Positions 22,505-35,065 of a DNA stretch of 64,000 nt are shown one piece after another. Numbering within the stretch: position 1 is the stretch's first letter; each line of letters opens with the position of its first letter. A program made the position numbers and the translations under genes. Source of the DNA: Takakia lepidozioides (lineage: Eukaryota; Streptophyta; Takakiopsida; Takakiales; Takakiaceae). The stretch is from contig CM060734.1 of the NCBI GenBank assembly GCA_030704615.1, positions 10,480,001-10,544,000 on the forward strand, in the 5' to 3' direction. The notes under the pieces are model-generated. The model worked only from the letters and a program-made list of their open reading frames with translations. It searched no databases and was not told the DNA's origin.

Positions 22505-25012
22505 GATAAAGATGTGTTAGCGAAGGCCAAAACGGGCACTGGCAAAACTGTGGCTTCTCTGGTATAGTCTGTCTCTTTGACTTCACTAGTATTTTGCCTG
22601 AAGACTTTAAACATGCTTACATTGAGGGGTTAAAAGCACCAAACTAAGTGGTCACTTGTTGGGGTCCTGATCAGCTACCAGCGATTGAGACAATCGTGAA
22701 GACCAGTAACCCTCAAGGAATTCCAGGGGGGAATCCAATCAATGTTGTTGTAATATGCCCCACCCGTGAACTCGCAAACCAAGAAAGCCAAAATGTTGAT
22801 GACGTTTCAATGTGGACTCGGGGTGCATTTGTGATTGGTGGGACCAACATGAATACGGAGACAAAGAGGTGCCAGGTAGGTTCCTCTCACCTCCTCCCCT
22901 TTTCTCCTTTTGTCTCCCACCTGATTTGCTCTTCATGCTGGGCATAAACACGACCATCTGCTTCAGCCTCTGTTCACAGAGAGTGAGAGAAGACTCTGTG
23001 TGAAGCCATTTATCAAAATGAGGTAGGCCTCTCATCAAGATATGTGCAAAGGTGACGGAACCTCACATGTGCTTTTTGACAATGTTAAGGTGCTAGTGGG
23101 GACGCCGGGAAGGTTACTTGATCATATCCAGACCAATGCGGATGTGCAAAAGCAGTTGCAAGGTGTTAAAAATGCTGGTACTGGTTGAAGCTGATCAATT
23201 ACTGGATATGGGCTTCCGGAAGAGCCTTGGCATCATTAAGGTTTTGCCACGGCATCAGCAGACTCTTCTCTTTTCCGCAACTGTTCCCAAGGAGGTCTGT
23301 TTTCTCTCTGTGGGTGTGCTTGTTATAGATTTTCAAGTCAAGCATAACAAGAGAAGATATCTTCAAATATAGACTGATTGAAGGGAAACAGACTGGAAAT
23401 AGTAACAGGAAGTTGGTTGAGTTGTGCAGGCAGGTGTTTGATGCAACAATGGTTCTCATGTTACTGATCAGCTGTGTATAGATATCTTGCAGTTTCACAG
23501 TATGTCCCAAATTGCACTCAAGAAGGACCATGTTTTTGTTGACACCGTTGGGCAGGAAGATGAGGAGACACATGCCAAGGTGTCACCTCGACGACCCCTT
23601 AACTAGGACAATTGAAGTATAGTTTATATTCTTTCCAACCTTCGATTTTTCAGAACTCAGTTGTCCAAATCATTTTCGGCACTGAATGGTCCCTTTTAAT
23701 ACCCTTGTTCAACCCAACAGGAGTAAGAATGCAACCATACATACCTGCTGATGAACCATTCATGTCCAATAAGTGGATTATATAATGTCACACCTGTGAG
23801 ATGATCCAATTTTTGCGGTGAATCAAGGCCGGTGTGTGCATATTTTGTGGCTTTTTGTCTGTCTGCAGTAAACTCTCACAAACTGCCAACTTCCAGTTTT
23901 CACTGAACTCAAGACTATTGCACCCTCAGATCTGTTTGATGAAGACTTCCTATGATTTTGATTGCATACCTCTTGTATGGATAATGTAGGTTAAGCAGGA
24001 ATATCTCATTGTGCCCTTGGAGAAGCAGTTGGGAGCAGTATATTCTCTGCTCAAGAAGCATGCCACCGACGATCCAGACTTCAAGGTATGTCATGAAAGC
24101 CCTTTCTATATATTCTTCGCATAGCTTTCACATGAAAACACTTATGTGGATGGGAAGAGATGTACTCTGGAGACTTTGCTTTATTGGGCCTTGTCATATA
24201 CCTGGTTCAAATGGAGCATTGCTGCCCAATACTGTCCTCTCAATCTACTCCACAAACTTGGTATGTTTGTCTCTCAAATACCTGATCTGTACATAGGCTA
24301 GGATTTGGGAGGGGCATAGACCTTTTGACTTGTAAGTCAATCCCCAGTGGAAACAATTACACACCTGTCTGCCATTTTTTACTTCAGTTTGCAGCATAAT
24401 ATTAAGCCTTATACATGCTTAAATACATTTGAATAGGTGGAGTAAACAAGACAATATTCTTGATATTTGGGAAGTGAATGAAGGATCTGCTAGAGCTAAA
24501 TTGGGATCGTGTTGATGGGATGCAGGTGCTTTGTTCTGTACAACTGCTCTTGTAGCAGCCTTGATGGCAGAGCTGTACAAGAAGTTGGGCTTGAACACAT
24601 TCGGGTGGTGTTATCATGTTCACCTCTGATGTGTCTGCTCGGGGTGTTGACTACCCTGATGTCTCTCTTGTCCTTCAGGTAAACACCTCATGTAGGGTTA
24701 CTGGGCCTTGCTGTGGGGTGGGAATCTGTACAGAATTCAGTAGAACTACCCTGTTTGCTAAGGTCTGGTTCAGTCGGCTTGATGATTTTGGGACTACCTT
24801 CCTTTGGGATACAATGATGCCCTCATTACTTCTGTGAAGACCTGTTTAGGTGAGGTGTGAGGTGCTCCACTTGGTATCCTGCGACTTCTCTATTGAGCTT
24901 TAGGGTCCAAAATAGGATCGGTTCATGCAGGTGCATCATCAGATAAAGTTTTTGGGCTTGAGCAGGTGGGGATACCCGCGGGACGGGAGCAATACATACA
25001 CAGATTGGGACA
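22505..25012 (+). pseudogene. DEAD-box RNA helicase pseudogene (plant RH25/RH26-like)
   Basis: Exon-like blocks follow the order of a DEAD-box helicase: motif I AKTGTGKT near 22535, motif Ia VVVICPTRELANQ near 22745, VGTPGRLLDHI near 23095, motif II region VEADQLLDMGFRK near 23180, motif III LFSATVPKEV near 23267, a linker block at 23501-23579, another at 23990-24087, FCTTALVAALMAELYKKLGL near 24535, motif V TSDVSARGVDYPDVSLVLQ at 24616-24678, and REQYIHRLG of motif VI near 24985. The first D of DEAD is V. The segment normally between FCTT and motif V is missing about 25 residues, and motif VI stops after HRLG. Extra bases break frames, for example near 23172. A gene is unlikely to be functional. 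Confidence 0.7.
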
Positions 25013-25830
25013 ATTTTAAGACTGGAATCCGAAATCAAACATTGCATGCCTATGTAGGAGTCCAAGTTCTCCAGCAACTACAGGAAAGAACACAGCGGTC
25101 CATGTTTTCATGTCTACCGTGTCAACATCATTTGTTGCATTACAGCTGCACAATGAAAGATCACCAATTCCATAGCGATAGTGCAAGTCTTGGTCTTGAA
25201 TTTGGATGAACTTGTTCCTTTGAATTGTGCAGACTCTGCAGGTAACTAACAGTGAGGTGAGATCTCATATGTGGAAATGACTTCCTTTCAGATTATATTG
25301 CTGCAAAGTTATGCTCTCCTTCTAATTTTTTTTGTAGCCTATGCTGTCTGCTCCACTAAATGCTGAACTGAGGTTCTCCACTCAGTCCTATCCATGCACC
25401 CTGACCATTTTGCATGGAAAGTTGCACGGGAGGGACATGTAGGCCAGAAAACGTTTGGCAAGACCAAACTGGACTGCTCATAACAATACCTGACTAATGA
25501 GATGCCTCAAAAGGCCGAGAAAGTGCAATACAACACACGGCACTTCGCAAGCTGCAATTCAACATGGCACTTTGCAAGTTGAATGCGAGAAGCTTTCTGG
25601 AACCAGCAAGAAGTGGTCGGGTTTCGGGGATAGAGACCCTGCGCTGAATCCAATACCACAGACAAAGATGGCAAATACTGAACAGGTATCAACAAGCTGC
25701 ACGGATGCAGGATGCCTAGACACGGCCCACAGACTCCACAGATGTCCCAAGCAATTCTTCCGCAACATGGATGCAGCTGCTATCCATTGCATTTCCAAGG
25801 AATGCGGCAGCAAAAGAATGGAGGTCACGC
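25013..25830. other. No gene recognised
   Basis: Sequence downstream of the helicase remnant. Short open frames only. The part just left of 25831 resembles MED18 intron 1 (around 31985-32025), so the duplicated MED18 segment probably begins within this interval. Confidence 0.3.
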
Positions 25831-25866
25831 CTGCATTTCTACAATGCACTGCACCACGCACTCAAT
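25831..25866 (-). pseudogene. Stray copy of MED18 exon 1
   Basis: The 36 bases correspond to MED18 exon 1 at 32061-32026 but encode IECVVQCIVEMQ: the start ATG is ATT and the donor GT after CAG is GC. Similarity extends into the neighbouring intron and 5' flank (for example ACTGTTTTTAGCC near 25935 against ACTGTATTTAGCC near 32105), so this is a DNA-level duplication, not a processed copy. No further exons were found to the left. Confidence 0.7.
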
Positions 25867-26580
25867 CGCAGATGTTGCTGGTCTGCCATGGCCTCCTCCT
25901 TCATCTCCTCTTTCGTTTTTGCAGTGTCCTCGCTACTGTTTTTAGCCTAAAAACCCAGACCCCAATGTGACGATCAGAGTGGTGGTTTGAAGTGATACCT
26001 AGGGGTGGGGAGTTACGGTTTTGCTACCTGCTTGGCTCACTCCTGAAGGTGAAGGGGAATTCATTGAGGAGTTGGAGCAGGATCAGCCCTGCAGCACACA
26101 CTACTTGCAGTGAGGGGGATAATCTCTGCATTTTTTTTGTGTAGGCAGGGATCACTGAAGGAGATAGGAATGGAGTCTGGGTGCAGATCAATCCCAGAGG
26201 ACTAGATGTCAGAAACAAGAATATCAATGAGCCACTATGGATTGATAGCCACAAGAAACCTGGGCAAATGTCTGCAGCTAGTGCTGCTGGATGTGGATTG
26301 CAAGGGTACTTCCCAGTATAACAGCTTCTCTTTCACAAATGTAGATTGGCAGAGTTGTGATCTCTCCGTCAGTTGCATGAGGTGTTTTCCTGAGTTATTG
26401 CACTATGATTTTTATGAGGGGAGACGGAGCGACTAGAAGCCTTCTCATGATTGTTGACGAGTGTAGGAGCTTTGAGATGTATTCTGAGTTGTAGTTTTAA
26501 GGTTTGAAACCAACAGTTATGACTCATGCAGGAAGGCAGGGTTGCATCAGGCACAGTTTTTTGAATCAGCCACCTCCATC
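25867..26580. other. Mostly unassigned; 5' part is duplicated MED18 upstream DNA
   Basis: The first 80 or so bases resemble the MED18 5' flank. A plus-strand exon-like stretch near 26158-26300 (reading GVWVQINPRGLDVRNKN) follows a CAG acceptor, but I do not recognise it. Confidence 0.3.
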
Positions 26581-27845
26581 ATGACCTCTAATTCTGAAAG
26601 GCGACCAAGGGAGGGAGTCTATAAGAGCTCTTCTAGAATTTATGGGGATTTGAGGTCACTATGTATGGCTGGACAACTGAAAGATGCACTGCACATTCTG
26701 AACCAAGGAGGCATTTCAGTGGATTCCAGTACTTACATCTACCTTTTGCGGGAGTGCAGCAAATTTGAAGACCTTGAAATGGGAAAGCAGGTGCACAACC
26801 ACTTACATCCTCCAAGCTAAAATCGCTACAGATATCAACTTAGAGACTACCCTCGTGGATATGTATGCCAAATCAGGGAGCATGAAGGACGCCCGTAGAG
26901 TGTTCGACAATATGGCTCATCACAATGTGGCCTCATGGAATGCAATGATTGCAGGCTATGCTCAGCATGGGTGTGGACGTGAGGCCCTCCGACTATTTGG
27001 ACAAATCCAACAGGAGGGCTTGAAACCCGATGGCATTACCTTTGCGTGTGTTCTTTCTGTATGTAGCCATGCGGGTCTAGTGGATGAAGGCTGCCATTTC
27101 TTTGGTTCCATGAGTCAAAATCATTGCCTCACACCTGCAGCAGAACATTTTGGCTGCATGGTGGACCTTCTTGCCCGTGCAGGCCGATTGGATGAGGCAG
27201 AGATCTTCATCAACAGAATGCCGATTGAACCAGATGTTGCAGTGTTGGGGGCCTTTCTGGGTGCCTGCAGAGTTCATAGCAATGTGGAGGTAGCCGAACG
27301 TGTGGCAACGTTGCTTTTCAAAACGGATCCACAGGATGCTGCAAGTTATGTGCTGCTCTCAAACATCTATGCTGCTGCTGGAAGGTGGGACGATGCAACA
27401 AAGATTAGGAAAATGATGCATGATAGAGGTATTAGAAAGGAGCCTGGGTGCTGCTGCATTGAGGTGGACAACCAGGTGCATACTTTTGTTGTAGACGATA
27501 ATGTGCATCCACGGATTGAGGAAATCCATGCTGAGCTCAAACGATTGTCTGGGAGGATGAAGGATGCCGGGTACATGTCTGACACACAGTTTGTATTGCG
27601 TGATTTGGAGGAGCGAAAAGAATTCTCTCTGCCATCACAGTGAAAGGCTGGCCATTGCTTTTGGTCTGATCAGCACACCAACAGCGATGCCTATCCACAT
27701 TATCAAGAACCTTCGTGTATGTGGTGACTCCCACACCGCCACCAAGTTCATCTCAAAGATTTCTGGGTGAGAAATTGTTGTGCGGGATGCCAACTGCTTT
27801 CACCGCTTTCAAGATGGGGTTTGTTCTTGTGGGGAATACTGGTGA
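26581..27845 (+). pseudogene. PPR protein, PLS-DYW subclass (pseudogene)
   Basis: DYW-type pentatricopeptide repeat proteins are organellar RNA-editing factors. Here a short N-terminal stretch is followed by PPR motifs (TLVDMYAKSGSMKDARRVFD, VASWNAMIAGYAQHGCGREA, EGLKPDGITFACVLSVCSHA), the E/E+ region (ASYVLLSNIYAAAGRWDDA, KEPGCCCIEVDNQVHTFVV) and a DYW deaminase-like domain. The zinc and catalytic signature is visible as [13 protein letters not shown] (HxE) near 27630. The protein ends GEYW. The frame shifts near 26805 and 27620, and TGA at 27768 replaces an expected arginine. Only about three PPR motifs are present, fewer than usual. Confidence 0.8.
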
Positions 27846-28249
27846 AACAAGCAATATACAGGAAGGCATCACTTGAAACACAAGACGAAAAGGCAGAACC
27901 AATTTGTGATTGGTTATGACAGTCGGTACTTCTCTTTTGTGAGCTGCCCATGGTTATATTCACCATTCCGGTATGATACTTCAACAGCAGCAGCAAAGTC
28001 ATAGAAGACCTCCTTTCACAGTTGACAGTGTCACATGAAGAAATCCTGAATTCGCTTTTCTGGGACTCTAACTGGTCATGTCTGAGCATTCCGCGATGCA
28101 AGGGCTTATCCCAGTGGGAGCTGCGTAATCGGCACCCTAATTACACCAGTTGAGTGTCATGCCCACCAAAGAGTGAAGGAGAAAAGAAGAAAGAAGGGAG
28201 CTTTTCCTTGCTTGCTGATCAGCAGAGATTTTGAGGCACCTTGACTACT

Positions 28250-29250
28250 TTCGGAAGAGGGCAAAGAGAGGGAGTCTGCAAGAACTCTCCTGGCACTTGG
28301 GAGGACGTGAGGACACTATGTACAGCAGGAGAACAGAAAGATGGCACTGCACACTCTTAAACCAAGGAGGCATTTCAGCTGACTAACACACTTATGCCTA
28401 TATCTCTTGCAGGAGTGCATCAAGATGATAGGCAGAGGGAAAGCAGGTGGATGCCACATTATTGAAAGTGGATCACGCCAAATATAGTTTATACGACACT
28501 GAGGCCGACATATATATGAAGTGCAGGACCCTCATGGATGTGTTTTTGTGGACTACTGGTGGGGGCATATTCCAAGCTTAGATGTGGCAGGGAGGCTTTG
28601 AGATCTATGAGAAAATGATACTGGAATGGGTAACGCCTGAGAGCGCACGTTTGTTTCTAGCTGGGACATGCAAAGACACTCATAAAAGCCAGCGTTGGGT
28701 GAGATATCATTCTGGAGACAAATTTCAAACCATGAAGGATGCATGTGATGTGTTTGACCATATGGCTCAAGGCCAGTGATCTCATGGAATGCAACGATTG
28801 CAGGATATACTCGGGATATGTTCAGCATGAGTGTACCAGGGAGGCCTTCAAGATTTATGAGAGATTGATGCGGAAGAAAGCCATGCCAAACCAAACAATG
28901 TCACATTAGTGGGATCCTCAAGGTGTGTGCCAATTGAGAAGCCCTCAAAAGGGCAAAGAAGTCCAGGCTCACGGCATTAAGGCCGGAGTTAAGCCAAATA
29001 TATTTATGCTGAATTCCCTCACCAACATTTATGCCAAATGTGGGAAAACAAGGTCTTGAGTCCTGCTGACACTATGGCTGCATGAAATATGGTCTCATAG
29101 AATGTGATGATTGGAGAATATGGTCAGCATGGGTAGTGGTATGGAGGCATTGGAAACCAATGAAGAATTAATAGGGGAAGAGGGCCCACTAGGTCACCTT
29201 CATTTGCATATGCAAACTTGGCAGCCCTGGAAAAGGGTAAAGAGGTCTAT
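28250..29250 (+). pseudogene. Second, heavily decayed PPR pseudogene
   Basis: The start resembles the preceding PPR copy (AAAGATGGCACTGCACACTC near 28340 and AACCAAGGAGGCATTTCAG near 28360). Further pieces read MKDACDVFDHMA (near 28735) and GIKAGVKPNIFMLNSLTNIY (near 28975). Many stops and indels interrupt it. No DYW end is found. Confidence 0.65.
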
Positions 29251-30616
29251 GCTGATATCATCATAGCCAGATCACTCCGGAGAATATCGAATTTGGGCCT
29301 ATCGACCCATTTGTACATGTACTGACCTGGTTGGTGTTTACTGTTGTGAACCAGGGAAAAGAAGTACAGGCTCTTTCCCATACCTATATCAACACCCGAC
29401 CTAGGGGAAAGAAAAGACCATGCACCTTATGCTACTCCTTATTGAGTTGATGGTTCATGTGGCCATGAAGAAGACATGGACCGTTTGAGGGAGTATGAGG
29501 GTGCGATTGGTGAGGGGAAGGGGAGAGGCAGGTCAAGGAGTTTTCCTGTGTTGGCAGACAAAATGACCAACGACCATGGGGATCTCAATCCATGTTTGCC
29601 AACGATCAGGCTTAATTGGTGAACAAGTACAAACTATGCATATGAATGAGAAGGGCTGTTGCACACAATTTTCTTTTCTATGTATACTTGGAAGCTTGTA
29701 AGTTGATCTGCGCATTGCCACAATCCACGGACTGGATATGTGGATCCGTGCTACAATCCGGTTCAAGGGTGCAGGAAATACTATCCCTGTAATATACTAT
29801 CTCTGATATAACAATCCAGTTGCTGCAAGCTCTAAATTAGCTTCCAAAAATGGCAATACTGCAAGTACCATATAACGCAATCACATAAATGTATGTTCTC
29901 CCTCATGCATGAAGTGTGCCATTCCACCAGGCAATCTTGAAGTCACCTTACAGCTATTCAGTCCCTCACTACTATTAGGGCCCCTTTTATAAAGCCAGCC
30001 CTCAAAAGATGAAGTATTCCAGCTGCAGGAAGTGGTCGGTAAACACACTAGCGCCTTTCATGTTCATCCTGGACCATAAGCTAGATACAGGCATCCACAT
30101 TTCAAACCAAATGACCTTCACATTCTGAGTCAACACTCTCAGTAAAATGTCGAGTTTGCCACTGTAAACTAAACACCAGTTTTTCAGTTATGGAGGCAGA
30201 GCCCTTGCAAATTGAAACGATTGCAGCAAGCTCCACGTATCAGCTGGCAGAAGACACCTCCGTCAAATAATTTTGTAAAAGTGACAGTGGAGGATGAATA
30301 ATGATGTTTTTGCCTGTTATGCAATGGCATCCTGGCAACCCTCTTGTGAGATCAACATAGGCATCACTACAACACTTTCGAAATACCTCCCCTTGAAACC
30401 AAAGCAGCAGCCGCAGTTGCCGCGGTTGGTACGACCCCTGTCAATACACCTGGCTTTGACAAGTGTAGCAGGCTGCACATTCGCCCAAAAACAATCAAAG
30501 AACTCTGTTTCAGTAATACTGAATAGATGCTTGAATGCACACAATTTAACTCTTGTCATCATATATATCCCATATTCTCCTTCACCTATAGATATACCAT
30601 CCTTACCTTCAATCTG
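29251..30616. other. No gene recognised (3' side of MED18)
   Basis: AT-rich, short open frames only. The part next to 30617 should include the MED18 3' untranslated region and polyadenylation signals. Confidence 0.4.
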
Positions 30617-32061
30617 CTAAAGGAAACCAAGATACATGATAAAAGTGCTACAAATGAAATGTAAAGCAACAGGATTGGAAGGGAAGACGTACGGGGCCAG
30701 AAACTCGGCCAAGGAGGAGATGGCACCAACAACTTCAGAGTAGTTGTCAGGGGAAGCAGGAGCTGTGAGCTGCACCAAGTGCAAGCCAGCTGTGACAGGT
30801 ATTGCCTCATCCAGTGCATGCATCTTGGGCAGCCGATTGATGGCTATCACACTCACAGTGATGGTCACATTGATGGGGACAGTTCGATGAACCTCGAAAG
30901 CAAAACCAGAACGCAGCAGTTCATAGTCCAACTTGTAGCCAAGAGCGTATAAGAACCGCAGCGAATTGTTGCTAATACCTGCCTCCAGCACAGGCCGCAC
31001 CAGAGCTGGCAGCTGCTCTGCACCTGCTCCTCTCATTGCCCCGCCCACATGCCGCACCGTCCTGTGCAACAACCTCCCTTTCACCTATTTCATTTCCACA
31101 TAAGGAGAACCAACTGCCCAAATCTGCAATAGGCAGACCATATAACAGCAACATGTATAATAAACAACAAAATCTGCTAACAAGGATTACTTGTAAGCCA
31201 TGATATTGATGCATATTGACCACCGTAGATGAATCATGCACTCCACAATGTTCATTCAAAGCAGAGGCACCTCTTGATGCTACTAAGGTACATGCAGCCA
31301 GCAGCAACATGGGCAAACACACACAAGGCAGTTTTGAATCTTTTGAACATGTCTGACATAACCCTTTGGCAAAACAGTAAGCATCGTCACTAAGTAGAGG
31401 TCCATGCCAAGCCAAAAACAAGGCACTTACCAAACAGGTTCTGGTTGAGATAGAGAGCACAGCAGATGAACCTCTGATGCCACCGAACCTACAACAATTT
31501 TTTTTACATAGATCACCTTCAACCCACTGTCAAACCACCCCAGACTAGCCATCCAAGTTCTGTTGAGGTTGAATGCACTCTGCAGGAAGAAACTTCAACC
31601 AACTTTTAATTAGACAAAAAGGAAGCAGAACCGACCATGAACAATCAATTATTGTCTGCAACGAGGTACAAGTTACAACCGAGTTGAAGCTGAAACACAC
31701 CCAAATTTGGTCCACTTTTGAGACATATCTCATGGATCTTCATAGTTTCTCGACGGCCTCCACAGAGACCCTGCAGCAAAACCTCCAAAGCATCCACATG
31801 CTGTTGGACACAAAAATGTCATCAGTAATCTGGCAATAGAAGAAGAGCATGCACAGCTCAATCCAACACGACACACGCCAAAGACAAACCATGTTTCATC
31901 AAGGTGCAAGAAGTAAGCTACCTAGAAAGGCCCCACAGGCTGTCCGTAATGTCCAGACCATTTTCATAAAACCGAACACATGCTCCCATCCAAAGCAGAA
32001 GCAACAAAGGGAGGGAACATAACACCTGCGTTTCTACGATGCCCTGCACCACGCACTCCAT
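30617..32061 (-). CDS. MED18: Mediator complex subunit 18
   Basis: MED18 is a head-module subunit of Mediator, which links transcription factors to RNA polymerase II in the nucleus. Four exons join in frame: 32061-32026, 31800-31701, 31488-31431 and 31061-30617, all with GT-AG introns and matching phases (0, 1, 2). The product is about 212 residues; plant MED18 is about 220. It begins MECVVQGIVETQ. Later landmarks are HVDALEVLLQGLCGGRRE, SEVHLLCSLSQPEPVW, RHVGGAMRGAGAEQ, FLYALGYKLDYELL and LPKMHALDEAIPVTAGLHLV. The last 25 or so residues look unlike the family. A possible GTACGT donor after FLAP (near 30690) means the true C-terminus could lie on a further exon. No stop or frameshift was found. 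Confidence 0.88.
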
Positions 32062-33019
32062 CGCAAAATCTTCGAGTCTCCCCTGTCTCTCGCAATATCC
32101 TCACTACTGTATTTAGCCTCTAACACATTCATCCATGTAGATCCACCTGTGACCTTCGAATCCAGAGAGTCCTCGAGAGCCGAGAGCAGAAGAGAGCACT
32201 TAGCTCCTTCATAACTTAATTGGGTGCACAAGCATAGTCTATCCTCCCCATCACCTTCACTGTTTCCGGTTCATCCAAGCAAAAGAACCCAATACCTCCC
32301 AGTCTTATTACCATTGCTCGTTTTGGCTTCCGGCATTCCTTCTCTCCCACACGCACAAGGATGACAGCATGCGCGCTCCTGTGGGCGCAAATTCAGATGC
32401 CGTATCCAAGGCGTTTGTCTCCGCCTGGAGGAGAAGGGGCGGGAGAGTTCACCACATCACGCAGCAGGCTTAAAGGTCAGGCTGTGAAGCTGAAATAGGC
32501 ATCCACCTTGGCCATGTGCGCGACACCCTTGCACGTGATGGCTATGGCGCCTCCCCATCCTGCAGTGAAACCGAAGTCAGGTGTAGGTATGTAACGATTT
32601 GCGCGATTCTTTGTGTTTGTACACTGTCTTCGTTGCAGCAATCCAGGTCGACTATGGGGGAAGTTCGTAGGCATGCGACTGTAGAGGGATGTGAGATTGA
32701 TCCACGCCCTTGTCCTCCTTCCAGAAATATCTCCTAAAACCTCTAGGTAGTAGTGTGTTTATCTTCTTTACATTCGTTGTCTGAGAATAGCCCTGTTTTG
32801 GGGAAATTATCCATCAGAGGCTCAAGGTTATGCCAGAGTTCGCTGTAGTTCCTCGGACCGCGCAGTTTTTGCGGGCAATTCACCACCGCGGGGGCATTTG
32901 TTTAACAGTTTCTATCGACGATGGTATGGAAACTCCGCTCACAAACTCCCGAGCAACGACAATCCGATCACATGGTGATGAAGGAAAGGCGTAGGCATCA
33001 CTTTATCTATCGTTTGTGG
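32062..33019. promoter_or_regulatory. MED18 upstream region
   Basis: Probable 5' untranslated region and promoter of MED18 (transcribed leftward). A plus-strand exon-like stretch starts with an ATG near 32514 (reading MCATPLHVMAMAPPHPAVKP) and is followed by GGTATGT. It could be the first exon of a divergent gene, but I do not recognise it. Confidence 0.35.
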
Positions 33020-33370
33020 ATATTCAGCACTGCCGCACTACTCCCGCAGGTGCCCAAAATTCACAACCAAAAGTGGCATTTGGGGTGACTACGCTATCAA
33101 ACAGCCACTTCTTGGTCGGTGGGTGGCGCAGGTGTGTCTGCTTGCATTTGGCCCGAAGGCGGATGGAGGCTGCCTTGCCTTTTGTCAATCTGTCCAGGGC
33201 AGTGGCTGCAAAGTGGAATTTGGGGGAGTGGGTAACCAGCCCCAGATATCGGTAGGATTTGACTATCACCACCTCCCGATTGTTGAGGAAGAATCTGCGG
33301 TCGGCCTGCCCATTGAAAACCATGATCTTGGTTTTCTAAGGTTGACTTGCAACCCATAGTCATTGGAGAA
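33020..33370 (-). mobile_element. LINE reverse-transcriptase scrap
   Basis: The minus strand reads SYRYLGLVTHSPKFHFAAT and later TKKWLFDSVVTPNATFGCEF, the post-catalytic part of a LINE reverse transcriptase. Both ends are missing and the frame is broken on the 5' side. Confidence 0.65.
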
Positions 33371-33656
33371 CTGTTCCAAGATGTCGAGATGGCGTTGTAG
33401 GAAGATAGGAGAAAGAAACAGGAAAGAAAAGAAGAGATGATTAAGATCATTCTTGAAATAAATACCACCTAAAAAACCAGGAGGATTATGTTTTTGGCCG
33501 CATTATGTACTACCACTCCAGTGAAGTTGGCTATTAAAGCACCCGCATATACATGACTTTCGAGAGCTATTTCTGGGGTTTCACATACCAGGGTATTAAA
33601 CTTGGCCTGAAATTGCGTAGAACTTGCATACATCAGAGGACAATCCACAACATGGC

Positions 33657-35065
33657 TCATTTAGTGAAAATACAAGGCCTGACATATGTCATACCAGAGA
33701 ACACTAGGTTGATTCCAGCTGAGAGAAGCACATACAGAAGGGCAAAGTCAGAAACAAAGATGCAGCTGAACAGAGGATAGGGACCTGGTCCAGAAGCTCC
33801 TGCAAGAGGTGCATCACGCACTTGGCCACCAAGACAATGCACCCCTCTTGTCTCTGCTCCGGCCCTTGTTCCCTTGACCCTAATTGAGAGATCTGAGAAA
33901 GAAGGGGACGTGCCTGTTGCCATGGCCAAAACCAACAGCCTCCCACTAATCACGAGAAGGCATCTAAAAGGTGAAATCATGCATGAAATCGGCCTTCATA
34001 TCAACTTAGCACACAATGATATCCTTCAAAGCTCAGTGTTGACATCCTTATGAAGTAAGTATATTGAACCAAGACTAAAACCTTAGGATTGAAGTGCCAA
34101 CTGGTCAGCTAGGAAGTGCTCAAGTCTTTTATTCAAAGCATCTACTCTCCGCCACCACTGAAAATATATTGGGGCAGAAATTACCCGATCCAGAAGGTGC
34201 CTTGCCATGTCGACAGACCTCGCAGAAGCCATTGCAACATCAAGGCAGAGAAGGACCTGAGACAAATTGGGCATGCCAATTTCAGTTCTAAGAAATTCTT
34301 CAACTTCCAATCATAAGAGACTCTCTTCCTACCTCTTACACAACAGACATACTACATGTAGATGCTTAGTAGGATACTGGTCAGCAGAACTCTACAGAAA
34401 GTACATATTCAGAAAAGCTGCCGAAGCAACCATAAATTATGGTTTCTCTTTCATACCCATATATAAGAAAATTATGAGGTAGTCGGTATAACAGTTTTAC
34501 ACTAGCAAGGGGTGCTAATGGTGCACGAAGGGCGGCAAAATTGAGAGCCTCATCTGTGCTCGATGATCCCTCTGCAACTCGAGAGACTGCATCATCCACC
34601 TGTCAATACCAATGGCAAACCAGCATCCCGATCATGTTGTTCAAACAGTAGTTATAGTCCTAAGGGTCAAAATCATTTCCAAGAGTGGCTCCCTCCCCAG
34701 ACATCAAGCAATTGAGGAAGAGGCCGCATGTAATTGGCAGTCCTCCGTGCAGCTCCTTCAACCTTGCTTAACCTGTGTGTTCTCCAGAGTCCATTTGGCT
34801 CTTCTTGATGTTCAATCTCTCTTCCCACCCTCTCTCTAAGGTGCTCGTGGATGTGTGGTTGATTGTTGCCGTGAGGATAAAGTAAAAGTTTCCTTATATC
34901 CAGGAACAGGAATCTACCTCCTAAGATGGACGGGACAACCTGGTAGATTGAACTGTAGTAGTAAACCCTCTCGGTGGAGCATCGCTTCTTCGGGTGGTCT
35001 GCATAAACAGGGGCAGATTTGCTGTCTTTAGAGACAATCCGAAGTGCAGAGCGTGCTGCCTCCAC
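33657..35065 (-). other. Exon-like pieces of an unidentified minus-strand gene
   Basis: Three stretches look coding and are flanked by plausible splice sites. They are near 35075-34937 (reading AARSALRIVSKDSKSAPVY), 34600-34505 (VDDAVSRVAEGSSSTDEALN) and 34258-34188 (VLLCLDVAMASARSVDMARH). I do not recognise the family. They could equally be a degenerate gene copy. Confidence 0.3.

Noticed and set aside
26158-26300. Exon of the DEAD-box helicase C-terminus
   Set aside because: The reading GVWVQINPRGLDVRNKN does not match the helicase C-terminal region, and joins to the upstream blocks cannot be made.
15622-27770. Premature stops corrected by RNA editing
   Set aside because: C-to-U editing would remove neither TGA nor TAG, and nuclear transcripts are not targets of the organellar editing system. 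U-to-C editing is known only from organelles.
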